NCBI RefSeq assembly: GCF_029868325.1
Contig: NZ_JARWNW010000266.1
Location: 1-64,000, forward strand
Direction: 5' to 3'
DNA: 64,000 nucleotides
Source: Nocardia carnea
GTDB taxonomy: Bacteria; Actinomycetota; Actinomycetes; Mycobacteriales; Mycobacteriaceae
A program made the translations under genes and the position numbers. Position 1 is the stretch's first letter, and every line of letters starts with the position of its first letter. Positions 47,340 to 58,848 of the stretch are shown here, in pieces. A model generated the notes under the pieces. That model searched no databases and had not been told where the DNA came from. It worked only from the letters and a program-made list of their open reading frames with translations.

Positions 47340-48143
47340 ATGAGCTGGAGCGGCGACCCGATCTGGCTGGCCGATGTGCTCCGCGACGCCGGCCTCGCCG
47401 TTATCGAACACGACGGCTGGCGCGAACGCGGCCACGGCGATTTCCTCGATATCCGCGGCGTCCTGTGCCATCACACGGCCGGCGGCGGCCCGGACGACTG
47501 GCGCGTCGTGCAGAACGGACGCCCCGGGCTCCCGGGGCCACTCGCACAACTGGTGCTCGAAAAGGACGGCAGCTACCGGGTGATCGCCGTCGGTGTCTGC
47601 TGGCACGCCGGCCGCGGCGGTTGGCCGGGCTGGCCCACCGACAACGCGAACTATCACACGATCGGAATCGAAGCCGTCTCCCGCGGCACCCCGCCCTGGG
47701 ACTGGACCCCGGCGCAGCTCGATGCCTACAAACGCGGCTGCGCCGCGATCCTGGGCCGCCTCGGCCGCGGCGCCGGCGATTGCGTGGCCCATCACGAGTA
47801 CTCGAGCGAGGGAAAGATCGACCCGGCGGGTATCGATATGAACGCCTTCCGCCGGGATGTACAGGCACTACTGGACGGAAGGGGCGAAGAAATGGCCTTC
47901 CTCGATGAGAAGATCACGAACCACCACGGTGACGAGGTCACCGTCCGGACCATGCTGCATTACCTCGACAAACATGTCGGGCTCGCGCTGGACCAGCTCG
48001 CCGGATCGGGCACCGCCCGCGGCGCGGATTTCCCGGGCTGGGATTTCCTGGGCGACCGGACGACCGCCGAGGCGCTCGGGGTGATCGGTGCGGCCCTGAA
48101 GATTCCCGGGTTCCGCGACCCCACCAGCGACCGGCGCGCCTGA
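47340..48143 (+). CDS. N-acetylmuramoyl-L-alanine amidase, phage-endolysin type
   Basis: 267 aa. Amidase_2 domain (about residues 1-180): VLCHHTAGGGPDDW supplies the first zinc His, WHAGRGGWPG and NYHTIGIEAVS are core motifs, and CVAHHEYSSEGKIDPAG carries the second His and the conserved KxDP. The C-terminal 85 residues (FLDEKITNHHGDEVTVRTMLHYLDKH) resemble a tail seen in mycobacteriophage LysA proteins. No signal peptide, so release needs a holin or lysis. CAGGAGG before ATG 47340. Confidence 0.87.
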   Translation: MSWSGDPIWLADVLRDAGLAVIEHDGWRERGHGDFLDIRGVLCHHTAGGGPDDWRVVQNGRPGLPGPLAQLVLEKDGSYRVIAVGVCWHAGRGGWPGWPTDNANYHTIGIEAVSRGTPPWDWTPAQLDAYKRGCAAILGRLGRGAGDCVAHHEYSSEGKIDPAGIDMNAFRRDVQALLDGRGEEMAFLDEKITNHHGDEVTVRTMLHYLDKHVGLALDQLAGSGTARGADFPGWDFLGDRTTAEALGVIGAALKIPGFRDPTSDRRA

Positions 48144-48178
48144 GGGGCTGCGCCGATCCGGCCGGAGAGGAGGACAGC

Positions 48179-48541
48179 ATGCTCACCGAACTGGCTTCTG
48201 TCCTCGGCGGCCTGGTCACCGGCGTGGGTGGTGTCTGCGCGGCCGGGTTGCTCAGCAGGCGTAAACGCCGGGCCGATGCGGTTCAGGTACTCACGCAGGC
48301 GGCCGCGCAGATGGTCGAACCGCTGTCCCGGCAGATCGCGGCCATGACCGCCGAACTGGAGGCACACCGGCGGGTGGTCGCCGATTCCGAACAGCGCTGC
48401 CGCCTCGCCGCCTCTCAGCACACGGCCTGGGACGTGGTGGTCCGCTCGTCACTACTGAATCTGGGTGTCGATGTGCCGCCCCCGCCGCCCATGACCGACG
48501 ACGGGTCCGGCCTGCCGCGACACGCGGACCCGCGACCGTAA
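48179..48541 (+). CDS. Membrane-anchored coiled-coil protein, holin-like position
   Basis: 120 aa. One N-terminal hydrophobic segment (LASVLGGLVTGVGGVCAAGLL, about residues 5-25), then RRKRR and an amphipathic helix (QVLTQAAAQMVEPLSRQIAAMTAELEAH), then a Pro-rich tail. It follows the lysin by 35 bases with GGAGAGGAGG, the usual place of a holin or spanin-like gene in mycobacteriophages. After TAA the same frame stays open for 27 more codons to 48625, suggesting a longer ancestor. Confidence 0.65.
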   Translation: MLTELASVLGGLVTGVGGVCAAGLLSRRKRRADAVQVLTQAAAQMVEPLSRQIAAMTAELEAHRRVVADSEQRCRLAASQHTAWDVVVRSSLLNLGVDVPPPPPMTDDGSGLPRHADPRP

Positions 48542-48668
48542 CCGGACTACGCGGCCGATATCGCCGCGGCCGTCATCGTGGCGCGGTTGCGGGAGGAAAA
48601 GGCGCCACGCACTGCGCGCCGCTGATCAGGCGCGTCGCCCGCACGAATGCGGGGACCGCCGCGAGCTT

Positions 48669-49751
48669 CTACAGCGCGCTGCCCACCGGGACCGCTGTGC
48701 GAGTCGATCGTCCGACCGTGTTCAGATGCCCGATGGACTGGGCGTAGGAGGCGATGACACCGGTTTCGCAGTAGGGCACCCCGAGATCGGCGCAGTACGC
48801 GGCGACGATCGGCTGGGCGCGGCGCAGGTTGGGGCGGGGCATGGACGGGAACAGGTGGTGCTCGATCTGGTAGTTGAGGCCGCCGAAAGCGGTGTCGACG
48901 ACGAATCCGCCGCGGACATTGCGTGCGGTGAGCACCTGACGGCGCAGATAGTCGGTGTTGTCACCGGCCGGGAGCACCTCCATACCCTTGTGGTTGGGCG
49001 CGAAAGTGGAACCCATGTACAGGCCGAACAGGCCCTGCTGCACCACGGTGAAAACGAGCGCCTGCAGCGGCGGCAGGACCAGGAACACGACGGTCAGATA
49101 GCCGGCGGCGTGCGCGAACAGCGTCGCGCCTTCCAGTCCGCGCCGGGGGATATCGCGGCGCACGATGGCGCGGACGCTGGAGAAGTGCAGGCTCCAGCCC
49201 TCCAGCAGCAGCATCGGGAAGAACAGCCAGCCCTGGTACCGGAAGATCACCCGGCGCAACCCCTGGCCCGTGCGGGCGCGCAGGCTCGAATGCGCGAGCA
49301 CCCCCATGATGTCCGGGTCCGCATCCTCGGTGTTGGGGTGCGCGTGGTGGCGGTTGTGGTTACTGGTCCACCAGCCGATACCGACCCCGATCGCGAGGTT
49401 CCCGAAAAGAATCCCCAGCAGATAGTCGCGGTTGCGGCGGCCGGTGATCTGGCGATGCCCGGCATCGTGACCGAGGAAGGCCAGCTGTGCGAAGACCGCG
49501 GCCAGGAACGCCGCGGTTGCGAGCTGCCACCACGATTCGCCGATCAGGACGAAAGCGGTCCACCCGGCGACCAGCGCGAGCAGAACGGCCGCGGCCTTCC
49601 AGATGTAGTACCGCGGCCGGCGGTCCAGCAGCCCGGCGTCGCGTACCTGCTGCAACAACCCGGAATAGTCGCTGCTCCGGGTGGTGCGGGCGCGTCGCGG
49701 TTCGTCGATCCGGTCGGCGGGAACAGCGTATTCGGCGGCTTTTGCCGTCAT
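48669..49751 (-). CDS. Membrane fatty-acid desaturase
   Basis: 360 aa. Three histidine boxes: HDAGH, HNRHH and QIEHH, the last with Gln as in front-end (delta-6 type) and linoleoyl-CoA desaturases. Four or more membrane helices surround them. Uses O2 and a di-iron centre to introduce a cis double bond in acyl chains. The frame upstream of ATG 49751 is open but reads basic nonsense; the chosen start matches the family. Confidence 0.9.
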   Translation of the reverse strand: MTAKAAEYAVPADRIDEPRRARTTRSSDYSGLLQQVRDAGLLDRRPRYYIWKAAAVLLALVAGWTAFVLIGESWWQLATAAFLAAVFAQLAFLGHDAGHRQITGRRNRDYLLGILFGNLAIGVGIGWWTSNHNRHHAHPNTEDADPDIMGVLAHSSLRARTGQGLRRVIFRYQGWLFFPMLLLEGWSLHFSSVRAIVRRDIPRRGLEGATLFAHAAGYLTVVFLVLPPLQALVFTVVQQGLFGLYMGSTFAPNHKGMEVLPAGDNTDYLRRQVLTARNVRGGFVVDTAFGGLNYQIEHHLFPSMPRPNLRRAQPIVAAYCADLGVPYCETGVIASYAQSIGHLNTVGRSTRTAVPVGSAL

Positions 49752-49987
49752 GTGGTAACCGATCTCTGCACAGGTGTTGTTTCGCCGGTGGATCATCCGT
49801 GACCGCCGCCGGCCGACCGTCGCGGTCGACTGTGCGCTCACCCTACCGTCGCCGCTGCGCATTCCCGGTCCCGGTCGCACAAATCGGCGGGTGACCGCGG
49901 CGCCTGGCGGAACTGGCCGGTTCGTTTCCCGGCGGAGCGGGTATGCGCGATCCGCCGGCAGTGTCCCGAACCGGAACGAGGCGAGTG

Positions 49988-50728
49988 ATGAGCTATCGCA
50001 CCCTGATCCTGGCGACCCTGATCGCCGCCGCCTGTTCCGGTCCGGTGCCGGCGGTCGCGCAACCGTTACCGCCGCCGGACGCTCCGGCCGAGAGCATGCC
50101 GGCGCGGAGCGCGGTTTCGGTGCGCGGGCCGAACGGGCTGCGCTGGGGGACGCCGAACGAATTCGAAACCCGCAGCGCGCTGTCGATGGCCAAGCTCTAC
50201 CTGGCCGATTACGCACTACGCCATGGCGACGGTTTCCCGGCGGACCGGATGCATGCCGAACGCATGATCCGGCTCTCCGACGATGCGGCCGCCGATCTCG
50301 TGGCCGCGAAATATCCGCAGGCCATCGGTGCGGTCGCCGTGGAGTACGGCCTGGCGCAGACCACAGCGGGCGCGGGCTGGAACACCGCCACGACCAGTAC
50401 GGCCGATCTCGCCGATTTCCTCGCCGCGAAACAGGCGACCGATCCTACCTCGCCGATTCTCGGCTGGATGGCGAGTGCACCGCCCACCGCCGCCGACGGT
50501 ACCCAGCAGAACTGGGGTACCGCGCGGCTGCCCGGCGTCCAGGGCAGTAAATGGGGCTGGTCGGATCTTCCGCCGCCGGAGGTCGCGTCGGCATCCTTCG
50601 GTCCGGGGTTCACCGTCGCGGCCCACACCCGCGGCAGCCCGCAAGACCAGACCGCCGATGTCGAACAGGCGCTGGCCGAGGTTCTCTCCCAGATCACCGG
50701 TGGTCCGGCTGTGGTCGCGGTGCGGTAG
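49988..50728 (+). CDS. Secreted serine-hydrolase of beta-lactamase-like fold
   Basis: 246 aa. Signal peptide SYRTLILATLIAAACSGPVPAVAQ. The mature part has SMAK (SxxK) in RSALSMAKLYLADY, SDDAAADL where SDN is expected, and QGSKWGWSD near KTG, in the right order for a class A beta-lactamase/DD-peptidase fold. SDD and KWG differ from active penicillin-hydrolysing enzymes, so it may bind cell-wall peptides without lactamase activity. Conserved in mycolata as unannotated exported proteins (from general knowledge). Divergent from the desaturase. Confidence 0.65.
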   Translation: MSYRTLILATLIAAACSGPVPAVAQPLPPPDAPAESMPARSAVSVRGPNGLRWGTPNEFETRSALSMAKLYLADYALRHGDGFPADRMHAERMIRLSDDAAADLVAAKYPQAIGAVAVEYGLAQTTAGAGWNTATTSTADLADFLAAKQATDPTSPILGWMASAPPTAADGTQQNWGTARLPGVQGSKWGWSDLPPPEVASASFGPGFTVAAHTRGSPQDQTADVEQALAEVLSQITGGPAVVAVR

Positions 50729-50830
50729 GAAATCACCCGTTCGGCGGCCACCGAACGGCGCCGTCGACAACCCCGAGGCCGGGCAGCATCGTCCGATCTC
50801 GTGAGCGGCTTCCGGTAACGGACATCCGGT

Positions 50831-52174
50831 CTATACCTGGTGCCGGATACCTTCGCTGGCGTGGAAGCTGGCCTCCTCGGGGCTGACCAGACCGAGCAGG
50901 GTCAGGGGGCGCGGGGTGACGGCGTTGGTCAGGTAGGTCAGGGTGATCGCCCACCGGTTGAGCCCGCGCGGCACCGCGTACGTGTGGTAGGCGCGGGTGA
51001 CCGCTTTGGCGGGCAGGCCCGAGAGGCGAAGCCCGAGCGGGTTGGCGACGGCGAAACGCGGACCCAGGTCCACCACCAGTCCCATATCGCGGTGTTTGTA
51101 CGGCACCGGCGCCCCGATGCCCAGGCTCGCGGCCACATTGCGGGCCAGGACTTTGCCCTGACGGGTGGCGTGCTGGGCGGTGGGTGGCGTGATCTTTCCC
51201 GGCTGCGTCAGATCCGGGACCGCGGCCGCGTCACCGCCGGCGAATACGTCGGGATGGCCGGGGACCCGGAGATCGGCGTTCACCGTCAACCGGCCGCGTT
51301 CCATCGGCAGATCGAGCGTGCTCAGCACCGGCGCCCCGGTCACACCGGTGACCCACGCGACCGTGTAGGTCGGCACGGTGGTGCCGTCGGTGAGCACCAC
51401 GCGGTCAGCAGCGAGTTCCTTCAGCGACATTCCGAGGCGGATATCGATCCCGCGGCCGCGCAGCACGGACAGCACCTGATCGCTCAGTTTCTCGCCGACC
51501 TCCGGCATCACCCGGTCGGCCATATCGAGCAGCAGGAAACGGATCTCGGACGGGTCGAAACCGCGGCGCGCGGCGTAGGTGTCGGCGAGGGCGCGTAGCT
51601 GGGCGACCAGTTCGGTCCCGGCGTAGGACGCGCCGACCACGACAACGGTGCGCCGGGCCTGCCGGATATCCGGATCGTCCTCGTGGTCGGCGAGTTCGAG
51701 TTGCCGGATCAGCTGCTCGCGCAGATACAGCGCTTCGGCGACGGTTTTCAGGCCGCGGCCGTGTTCGGGCAGCCCGGGTACATCGAACAACCGGGTCACC
51801 GATCCCGGGGTGAGCACCAGCCGGTCCCAGGTCAGTTCGCGGGTGCCGTGGTTTTCGCCGGCCACGGTGAGCGTCTTGTTGTCCAGGTCGATCGATTCCG
51901 CGGTCGCGACGATCAACCGGACCCGGGGGAGCGCGTCGGTCAGCGAGACGGCGACGAACCGGGGGTCGATGAGCCCACCGGCGACATCCGGCAGCAGCGG
52001 CGTGTACAGCATGTAGTCGGTGGGCGAGACGAGCACGACCTCGGTATCGTCGCCCGCCGCGGCCAGGGTGCGGCAGAGTTTACGAGCACAGGTGAACCCG
52101 GCGAATCCGCTGCCGACTATGACCACCCGCTGTGGTCGCGGCTCGCTGTCGGCGCTCTTGTGATGGTCCGGCAC
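50831..52174 (-). CDS. ndh: Type II NADH dehydrogenase (NDH-2)
   Basis: 447 aa. FAD motif VVIVGSGFAGFTCARKL at the N-terminus, NAD motif VVVVGASYAGTELVAQL in the centre, and the FAD-binding DVFAGGDAAAVPDLTQPG. A C-terminal amphipathic region (LNRWAITLTYLTNAVTPRP) attaches it to the membrane. It moves electrons from NADH to menaquinone without pumping protons. GTG 52174 has AAGGAGG 6 bases before; a GTG two codons earlier abuts the SD. Confidence 0.87.
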   Translation of the reverse strand: MPDHHKSADSEPRPQRVVIVGSGFAGFTCARKLCRTLAAAGDDTEVVLVSPTDYMLYTPLLPDVAGGLIDPRFVAVSLTDALPRVRLIVATAESIDLDNKTLTVAGENHGTRELTWDRLVLTPGSVTRLFDVPGLPEHGRGLKTVAEALYLREQLIRQLELADHEDDPDIRQARRTVVVVGASYAGTELVAQLRALADTYAARRGFDPSEIRFLLLDMADRVMPEVGEKLSDQVLSVLRGRGIDIRLGMSLKELAADRVVLTDGTTVPTYTVAWVTGVTGAPVLSTLDLPMERGRLTVNADLRVPGHPDVFAGGDAAAVPDLTQPGKITPPTAQHATRQGKVLARNVAASLGIGAPVPYKHRDMGLVVDLGPRFAVANPLGLRLSGLPAKAVTRAYHTYAVPRGLNRWAITLTYLTNAVTPRPLTLLGLVSPEEASFHASEGIRHQV

Positions 52175-52274
52175 GGCCACCCTCCTTCTCCGTTCGGTTT
52201 CCGGCGCGGTTCCCGGAACCCGCCGGTCGAAACGTGCGCAGCGGTGGATCCCTTATGTATGGGGTCGGGACTCG

Positions 52275-52898
52275 TCAGCGATAGAGGCCGAGCAGTACGC
52301 GGACCGCGGCGTCGACGATCTCGTCGGCGGATACCGGCAGGCTGCCGTCCAGCCAGGCGGTGACGAGTTCGGCCATCCCGCCGATGAAGAACAGCCCGGC
52401 GGTTTCGTCGGCGGTATCGCCGCGGCGGGAACCGCCGAAATGTTCCCGCGCCTCGAGTGCCGATTCGTGGGCCAGATGGCGGAGCAGTTGGGTGCGGCGC
52501 TGCCGTAGTTCCGGGACGGCGACGGCTTCGATGATGGCGACTCGGCCCTTACGGGGGTCGTCCTGCAGGAGCTGGACGAACGCGCGGACCGAGGCACGGA
52601 CCCGGGCTTCCGGATCCGGGCCGGCCCCGTCGGCGGCGCGGCGGCTGATCTCCTCGATCTCGGCGGCGATATGGTTCAGCACCGCCTCGAGCGCCGCGTC
52701 CAGGCCGGAGAAACTCTCGTAGAAATAGCGCTCGCTCAGGCCCGCCTCGGCGCATACGGCGGTCATCGTCGTCCGGGTTGCCGGATCCGCCCAGACGGTC
52801 AGCGCGGCATCGAGCAATCGGCTGCGCCGTTCGGCGGCGCGATCGGCGGCGCTGACGCCCCGATACACCCCAGATTGCACAGCCACGTTTTTCAGCAT
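52275..52898 (-). CDS. TetR-family regulator divergent from P450
   Basis: 207 aa. HTH RRSRLLDAALTVWADPATRTTMTAVCAEAGLSERYFYESFSGLDAALEAVL (about residues 24-72), with RYFYESF typical of the AcrR-like branch. ATG 52898 is chosen where the family usually starts. The start faces the cytochrome P450 gene with 88 bases between, which contain the P450 promoter with palindromes, so it likely represses P450. Confidence 0.85.
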   Translation of the reverse strand: MLKNVAVQSGVYRGVSAADRAAERRSRLLDAALTVWADPATRTTMTAVCAEAGLSERYFYESFSGLDAALEAVLNHIAAEIEEISRRAADGAGPDPEARVRASVRAFVQLLQDDPRKGRVAIIEAVAVPELRQRRTQLLRHLAHESALEAREHFGGSRRGDTADETAGLFFIGGMAELVTAWLDGSLPVSADEIVDAAVRVLLGLYR

Positions 52899-52922
52899 GC
52901 CACAGGCCCGGCGGATGAAAGG

Positions 52923-52957
52923 TTGACAGGACGTCCTTCCTGAATCAGGCTGGACGT
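52923..52957 (+). promoter_or_regulatory. P450 promoter with embedded palindrome
   Basis: TTGACA (52923-52928), 17 bases, CAGGCT (52946-52951). AGGACGTCCT (52928-52937) is a perfect palindrome touching the -35 box, and a further inverted half GGACGT lies at 52952-52957, after the -10. A TetR dimer on these would block the promoter. Confidence 0.6.
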
Positions 52958-52986
52958 GACAGAGACCACACGACACGAGGTGAACC

Positions 52987-54393
52987 ATGACGGCCGAGGC
53001 CCTGGGACCACGCGAGGAAACGGCACCGGCGCAGACCGCGGCGCCGCGGCCGATTCCGGTTCAGCACCGCGACGACCGGGGCCTGCCCGTGCTCGGCCAG
53101 GTTTTCGAATACGCCAAGGATCCGGTGGCGCTGTGCCGCAGCCGCTGGGAGCGCTACGGCTCGGTGGCGCCGTTCCGTGCACTCGGGAAATCGGCGGTCA
53201 TGCTCCTCGGGGCGGACGCCTGCGGTGAAGCCTTCCAGAACAAGGACAAGGCACTGGCCAACGGGCCGGCGTGGTCGGAACTGGTGGGCCCCTTCTTTCA
53301 TCGCGGCCTCATGCTGATCGACTTCGAAGAGCATCACGGGCACCGGCGGATCATGCAGCAAGCCTTCACTCGCCCGCGCCTCGACGCCTACACCCGCCGC
53401 CTGCACCCCGCCATCGAACAGGGTGTGGCGGGCTGGGAGCCCGGCAAGGAGTTCCCGTCGTACTGGAAGCTCAAGCAGCTCACCCTCGATATCGCCGCCG
53501 ATCTGTTCATGGGCGGCGCCCAGGACACCAGCCAGGCCGAAATGGACCGCATCAACAAGGCATTCATCGCCTGCGTCCAGGCCGCCGCCGGAATCGTGCG
53601 CGCCAACGTCCCTTTCACCCGGTGGGGCCGGGCCTACCGCGGCCGCAAGGTGCTGGAGGATTTCCTGCGCCACTATCTGCCCGCCAAACGCGCCGAGCAG
53701 ACCGACGATATCTTCTCGGTGCTCTGCCACGTCGAAACCGAGGACGGTGAACGGTTCTCCGACGACGACGTGGTGAACCATATGATCTTCCTGATGATGG
53801 CGGCGCACGACACCTCCACCATCACCACCTCCACGATCCTGCAGTACCTCGGCCAGCATCCGGAATGGCAGCAGCGGTGCCGCGAGGAGTCGCTCGCGCT
53901 CGGCCCGGAGCCGACCATGGCCGAACTCGAGGGTCTGGTCTCGATCGATCTGGTGATGCGCGAAGCGCTGCGCCTGCGCGCCCCGGTGCCGGTCCTGGTG
54001 CGGTACGCAGTGAAGGACACGGTGATCCAGGGCGTCCGGATTCCGGCCGGTACCGATGTCATCGTGGGTGTCCAGTTCACCCACATGATGGAGGACTACT
54101 GGACCGACCCGGCGTCCTTCGATCCCGCCCGCTTCGGCCCGGACCGCCGCGAGGACAAATCGCATCGCTTCGCGTGGGAGCCGTTCGGCGGTGGCGTGCA
54201 CAAATGTATCGGCCTGTATTTCGGCGGCCTCGAGGTGAAGGCGATCATGCATCGTCTGCTGCGCGACTACCACTGGACGCTCGACCCCGCGTATGTACCG
54301 CCGATGGACTATCACTCCCTGCCGTTCCCCAAGGACGGCCTGCCGATCACCCTGCTGGAGAATCGGGCGGCGAGTTCGGCGTCCGCGGGGTGA
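52987..54393 (+). CDS. Cytochrome P450
   Basis: 468 aa. I-helix MAAHDTSTITT (oxygen activation), ExxR in MREALRLRAP, and the heme loop FGGGVHKCIG with Cys407. Upstream, FFHRGLMLIDFEEHHGHRRIMQQAF is the C-helix (WxxxR-type) region. No membrane anchor, so a soluble bacterial P450 that needs separate ferredoxin and reductase, not encoded here. Related to sterol/fatty-acid-type bacterial P450s; substrate unknown. Confidence 0.9.
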   Translation: MTAEALGPREETAPAQTAAPRPIPVQHRDDRGLPVLGQVFEYAKDPVALCRSRWERYGSVAPFRALGKSAVMLLGADACGEAFQNKDKALANGPAWSELVGPFFHRGLMLIDFEEHHGHRRIMQQAFTRPRLDAYTRRLHPAIEQGVAGWEPGKEFPSYWKLKQLTLDIAADLFMGGAQDTSQAEMDRINKAFIACVQAAAGIVRANVPFTRWGRAYRGRKVLEDFLRHYLPAKRAEQTDDIFSVLCHVETEDGERFSDDDVVNHMIFLMMAAHDTSTITTSTILQYLGQHPEWQQRCREESLALGPEPTMAELEGLVSIDLVMREALRLRAPVPVLVRYAVKDTVIQGVRIPAGTDVIVGVQFTHMMEDYWTDPASFDPARFGPDRREDKSHRFAWEPFGGGVHKCIGLYFGGLEVKAIMHRLLRDYHWTLDPAYVPPMDYHSLPFPKDGLPITLLENRAASSASAG

Positions 54394-54441
54394 TCCGGCG
54401 CGGCAGGGATGAACGCCACAACGCCACGAGGCCGTCTATCC

Positions 54442-54470
54442 TTGACCGATTCCAGAAAACGGACGAGACT
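54442..54470 (+). promoter_or_regulatory. furA promoter
   Basis: TTGACC (54442-54447), 17 bases, GAGACT (54465-54470), placing transcription start at about the GTG of furA, so the mRNA is probably leaderless. The stretch TTGACCGATTCCAGAAAA closely matches the conserved AT-rich operator in front of mycobacterial furA, where FurA binds and represses furA-katG. Confidence 0.75.
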
Positions 54471-54477
54471 TTCCGGT

Positions 54478-57175
<2,698 letters not shown>

Positions 57176-57188
57176 TCGTGCAGTCCTG

Positions 57189-57221
57189 AACCGGGCCGGT
57201 CCGTGACGGACCGGCCCGGTT
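57189..57221 (+). terminator. Strong hairpin terminator after katG
   Basis: A perfect 15-base-pair stem (57189-57203 with 57207-57221) around a TGA loop, 13 bases after the katG stop. Left arm AACCGGGCCGGTCCG. It is followed by GCGGTTTCC, only a short T stretch. Best terminator in the window. Confidence 0.85.
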
Positions 57222-57397
57222 GCGGTTTCCGGGCACGGCTCACGGCGCCGCCGGTGCGGTCGCGATTGCGCCACAACCCGGACACGGGTCCGGTGCATGC
57301 GTGCCGGGGTCGCGCCGCCGCCCATATCCTCGACGGAGGACGACGCGGCCCCGCGATTCCGCCGCACCGAGCACGGCGAGGCGAGAGGCAATCCGAT

Positions 57398-58264
57398 ATG
57401 GCCACACATTCCGAACCGCCGATCATCGTAGGTATCGATGGTTCGCCCACCTCCCTGGACGCGCTGCGCTGGGCGGCCCGCCGCGCGGCGCTGCATTGCT
57501 GCCCACTCCACCTCGTCCACGCGATCGGTGCACCGGTCACATTCGGCCCGGAGATCAGTGTCGTCGGCCTGGACAACCAGGCGCTGCGGGCCGATGGGGA
57601 GACGATCCTCGCCGCCGCCGAGGAGACCGCCCGCGAAACCGCGGCCGATCTGGAGATCACCACCACCGTCGCCGACCTCGGTGCCACCACGGTTCTGCTC
57701 GATCTCTCCGCGGACGCCCGCATGGTCGTCGTGGGCACCCGCGGCCTCGGCACCCTCGGCCGGCTACTGCTCGGCTCCGTGAGCACCTCACTCGCCCGCC
57801 ACGCCCACTGCCCGGTGGCGGTGATCCCCGATACCGAGGAACCGGCCCGCGACCTCGGGCAGCGCCCGGTGGTGGTCGGCGTGGACGGCTCCCCGCGCGG
57901 CCAGGAAGCCGTCGATATCGCGTTCGAGGAAGCCTCCCGCGGGTACGTCGGCGTGATCGCGGTGACCACCTGGTCGGAATCGTTCCGCTACATCTCCCGC
58001 GACGATATGCAGGAACAGGCCCGAGTGATGCAGGCCGAGAGCCTGGCCGGCCGCGCCGAGCGGTACCCCGACGTACCGGTCACCTCGATCGTGGCCGAGG
58101 ATCGGCCCGCCCGCCGGATCCTGGCCGAATCCGAGAATGCGCAGCTCATCGTCGTCGGAAGTCACGGCCGCGGCGGTTTCGCCGGTATGACGCTCGGGTC
58201 GGTCGGCCAAGCAGTCCTGCACAGCACCCGGGTCCCCCTCCTCATCGCCCGCGCCCGCGACTGA
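57398..58264 (+). CDS. Tandem-domain universal stress protein
   Basis: 288 aa with two UspA domains: residues 1-145 (IIVGIDGSPTSLDALRWAAR ... VVVGTRGLGTLGRLLLGSVS) and 150-288 (VVVGVDGSPRGQEAVDIAF ... IVVGSHGRGGFAGMTLGSVG). Both have the ATP motif G-x2-G-x9-G-S. Mycobacterial relatives bind ATP and respond to hypoxia or stress. ATG 57398 has GAGAGGCA. Stands alone behind the katG terminator. Confidence 0.88.
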   Translation: MATHSEPPIIVGIDGSPTSLDALRWAARRAALHCCPLHLVHAIGAPVTFGPEISVVGLDNQALRADGETILAAAEETARETAADLEITTTVADLGATTVLLDLSADARMVVVGTRGLGTLGRLLLGSVSTSLARHAHCPVAVIPDTEEPARDLGQRPVVVGVDGSPRGQEAVDIAFEEASRGYVGVIAVTTWSESFRYISRDDMQEQARVMQAESLAGRAERYPDVPVTSIVAEDRPARRILAESENAQLIVVGSHGRGGFAGMTLGSVGQAVLHSTRVPLLIARARD

Positions 58265-58740
58265 TCGCCCGCACCTGCGACTTACAGGCGGCGTCCGGCG
58301 CTGGAGTGACATCCTTGACGACGGCGAAGAGCGCGATACTGCTCACCACTCGCTCGCCGCCTCGCATGGCGGTCAGGTCCGGGAAGGCAGCCGCACGGCG
58401 TCGGAGCCGCGGCCTCGCCTTCGGCTCGAGCGAGGTTTTCCCGGCCTGGCCGTGCATCCACCCGTAATTCGGCTGTCCGATTGCGGACCGGTGTCGCCCC
58501 TGACCGGTCCGCTCGCTGTTGGTCGCCTCGCAGCTCATCGGCAGCCCGGGCGGCCGATGAGGAACGCGACAGTATCGCCAGGATTGACGATCGGTCGACA
58601 CACGCGGACTCGGCACGTCTCCTTCCTCACGGCCGACGCCTCGGCGCGGGTTCCGCGCGCTCGAGCCGCCGACAGTGCTCGCGACCGCGGTTACCGCAAA
58701 CGCCGGCATCGCGGCCGCCACCGCATTGCCGCCCGGCGTC
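58265..58740. other. Gene-free stretch with a possible dispersed repeat
   Basis: About 480 bases without a supported gene. On the minus strand, 58300-58460 is open and reads in different frames as coding-like pieces (YGWMHGQAG in one frame, NLARAEGEAA in the -1 frame), the pattern of a degenerate or non-coding repeat often mispredicted as protein in nocardioform genomes (memory, not verified). CCTCGCC and GAGCGAGG form a small stem near 58411-58435. Confidence 0.45.
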
Positions 58741-58754
58741 CGTGCGGCCGGTCA

Positions 58755-58789
58755 TGACATTTGTCAGTACTGGCCCATGAACTATTCAT
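58755..58789 (+). promoter_or_regulatory. Promoter and response-regulator-like operators of the ABC-2/two-component operon
   Basis: TGACA-TT-TGTCA (58755-58766) overlaps a -35 box TTGTCA (58761-58766); after 16 bases TATTCA (58783-58788) can be the -10. A second repeat, ATGAA-CTA-TTCAT (58777-58789), covers the -10. NarL-type regulators bind such short inverted repeats, so the operon's own response regulator may act here. Confidence 0.6.
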
Positions 58790-58848
58790 CGTGGATCGAT
58801 GACTGGTCGTACTACTGGTGACCGGCTGTCTCCGTGAGGGTGGGAGGT

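Noticed and set aside
58242-58721. 159-codon minus-strand open frame
   Set aside because: Overlaps the end of the stress protein, has no SD and mixes coding-like fragments from two frames; better treated as a possible repeat.
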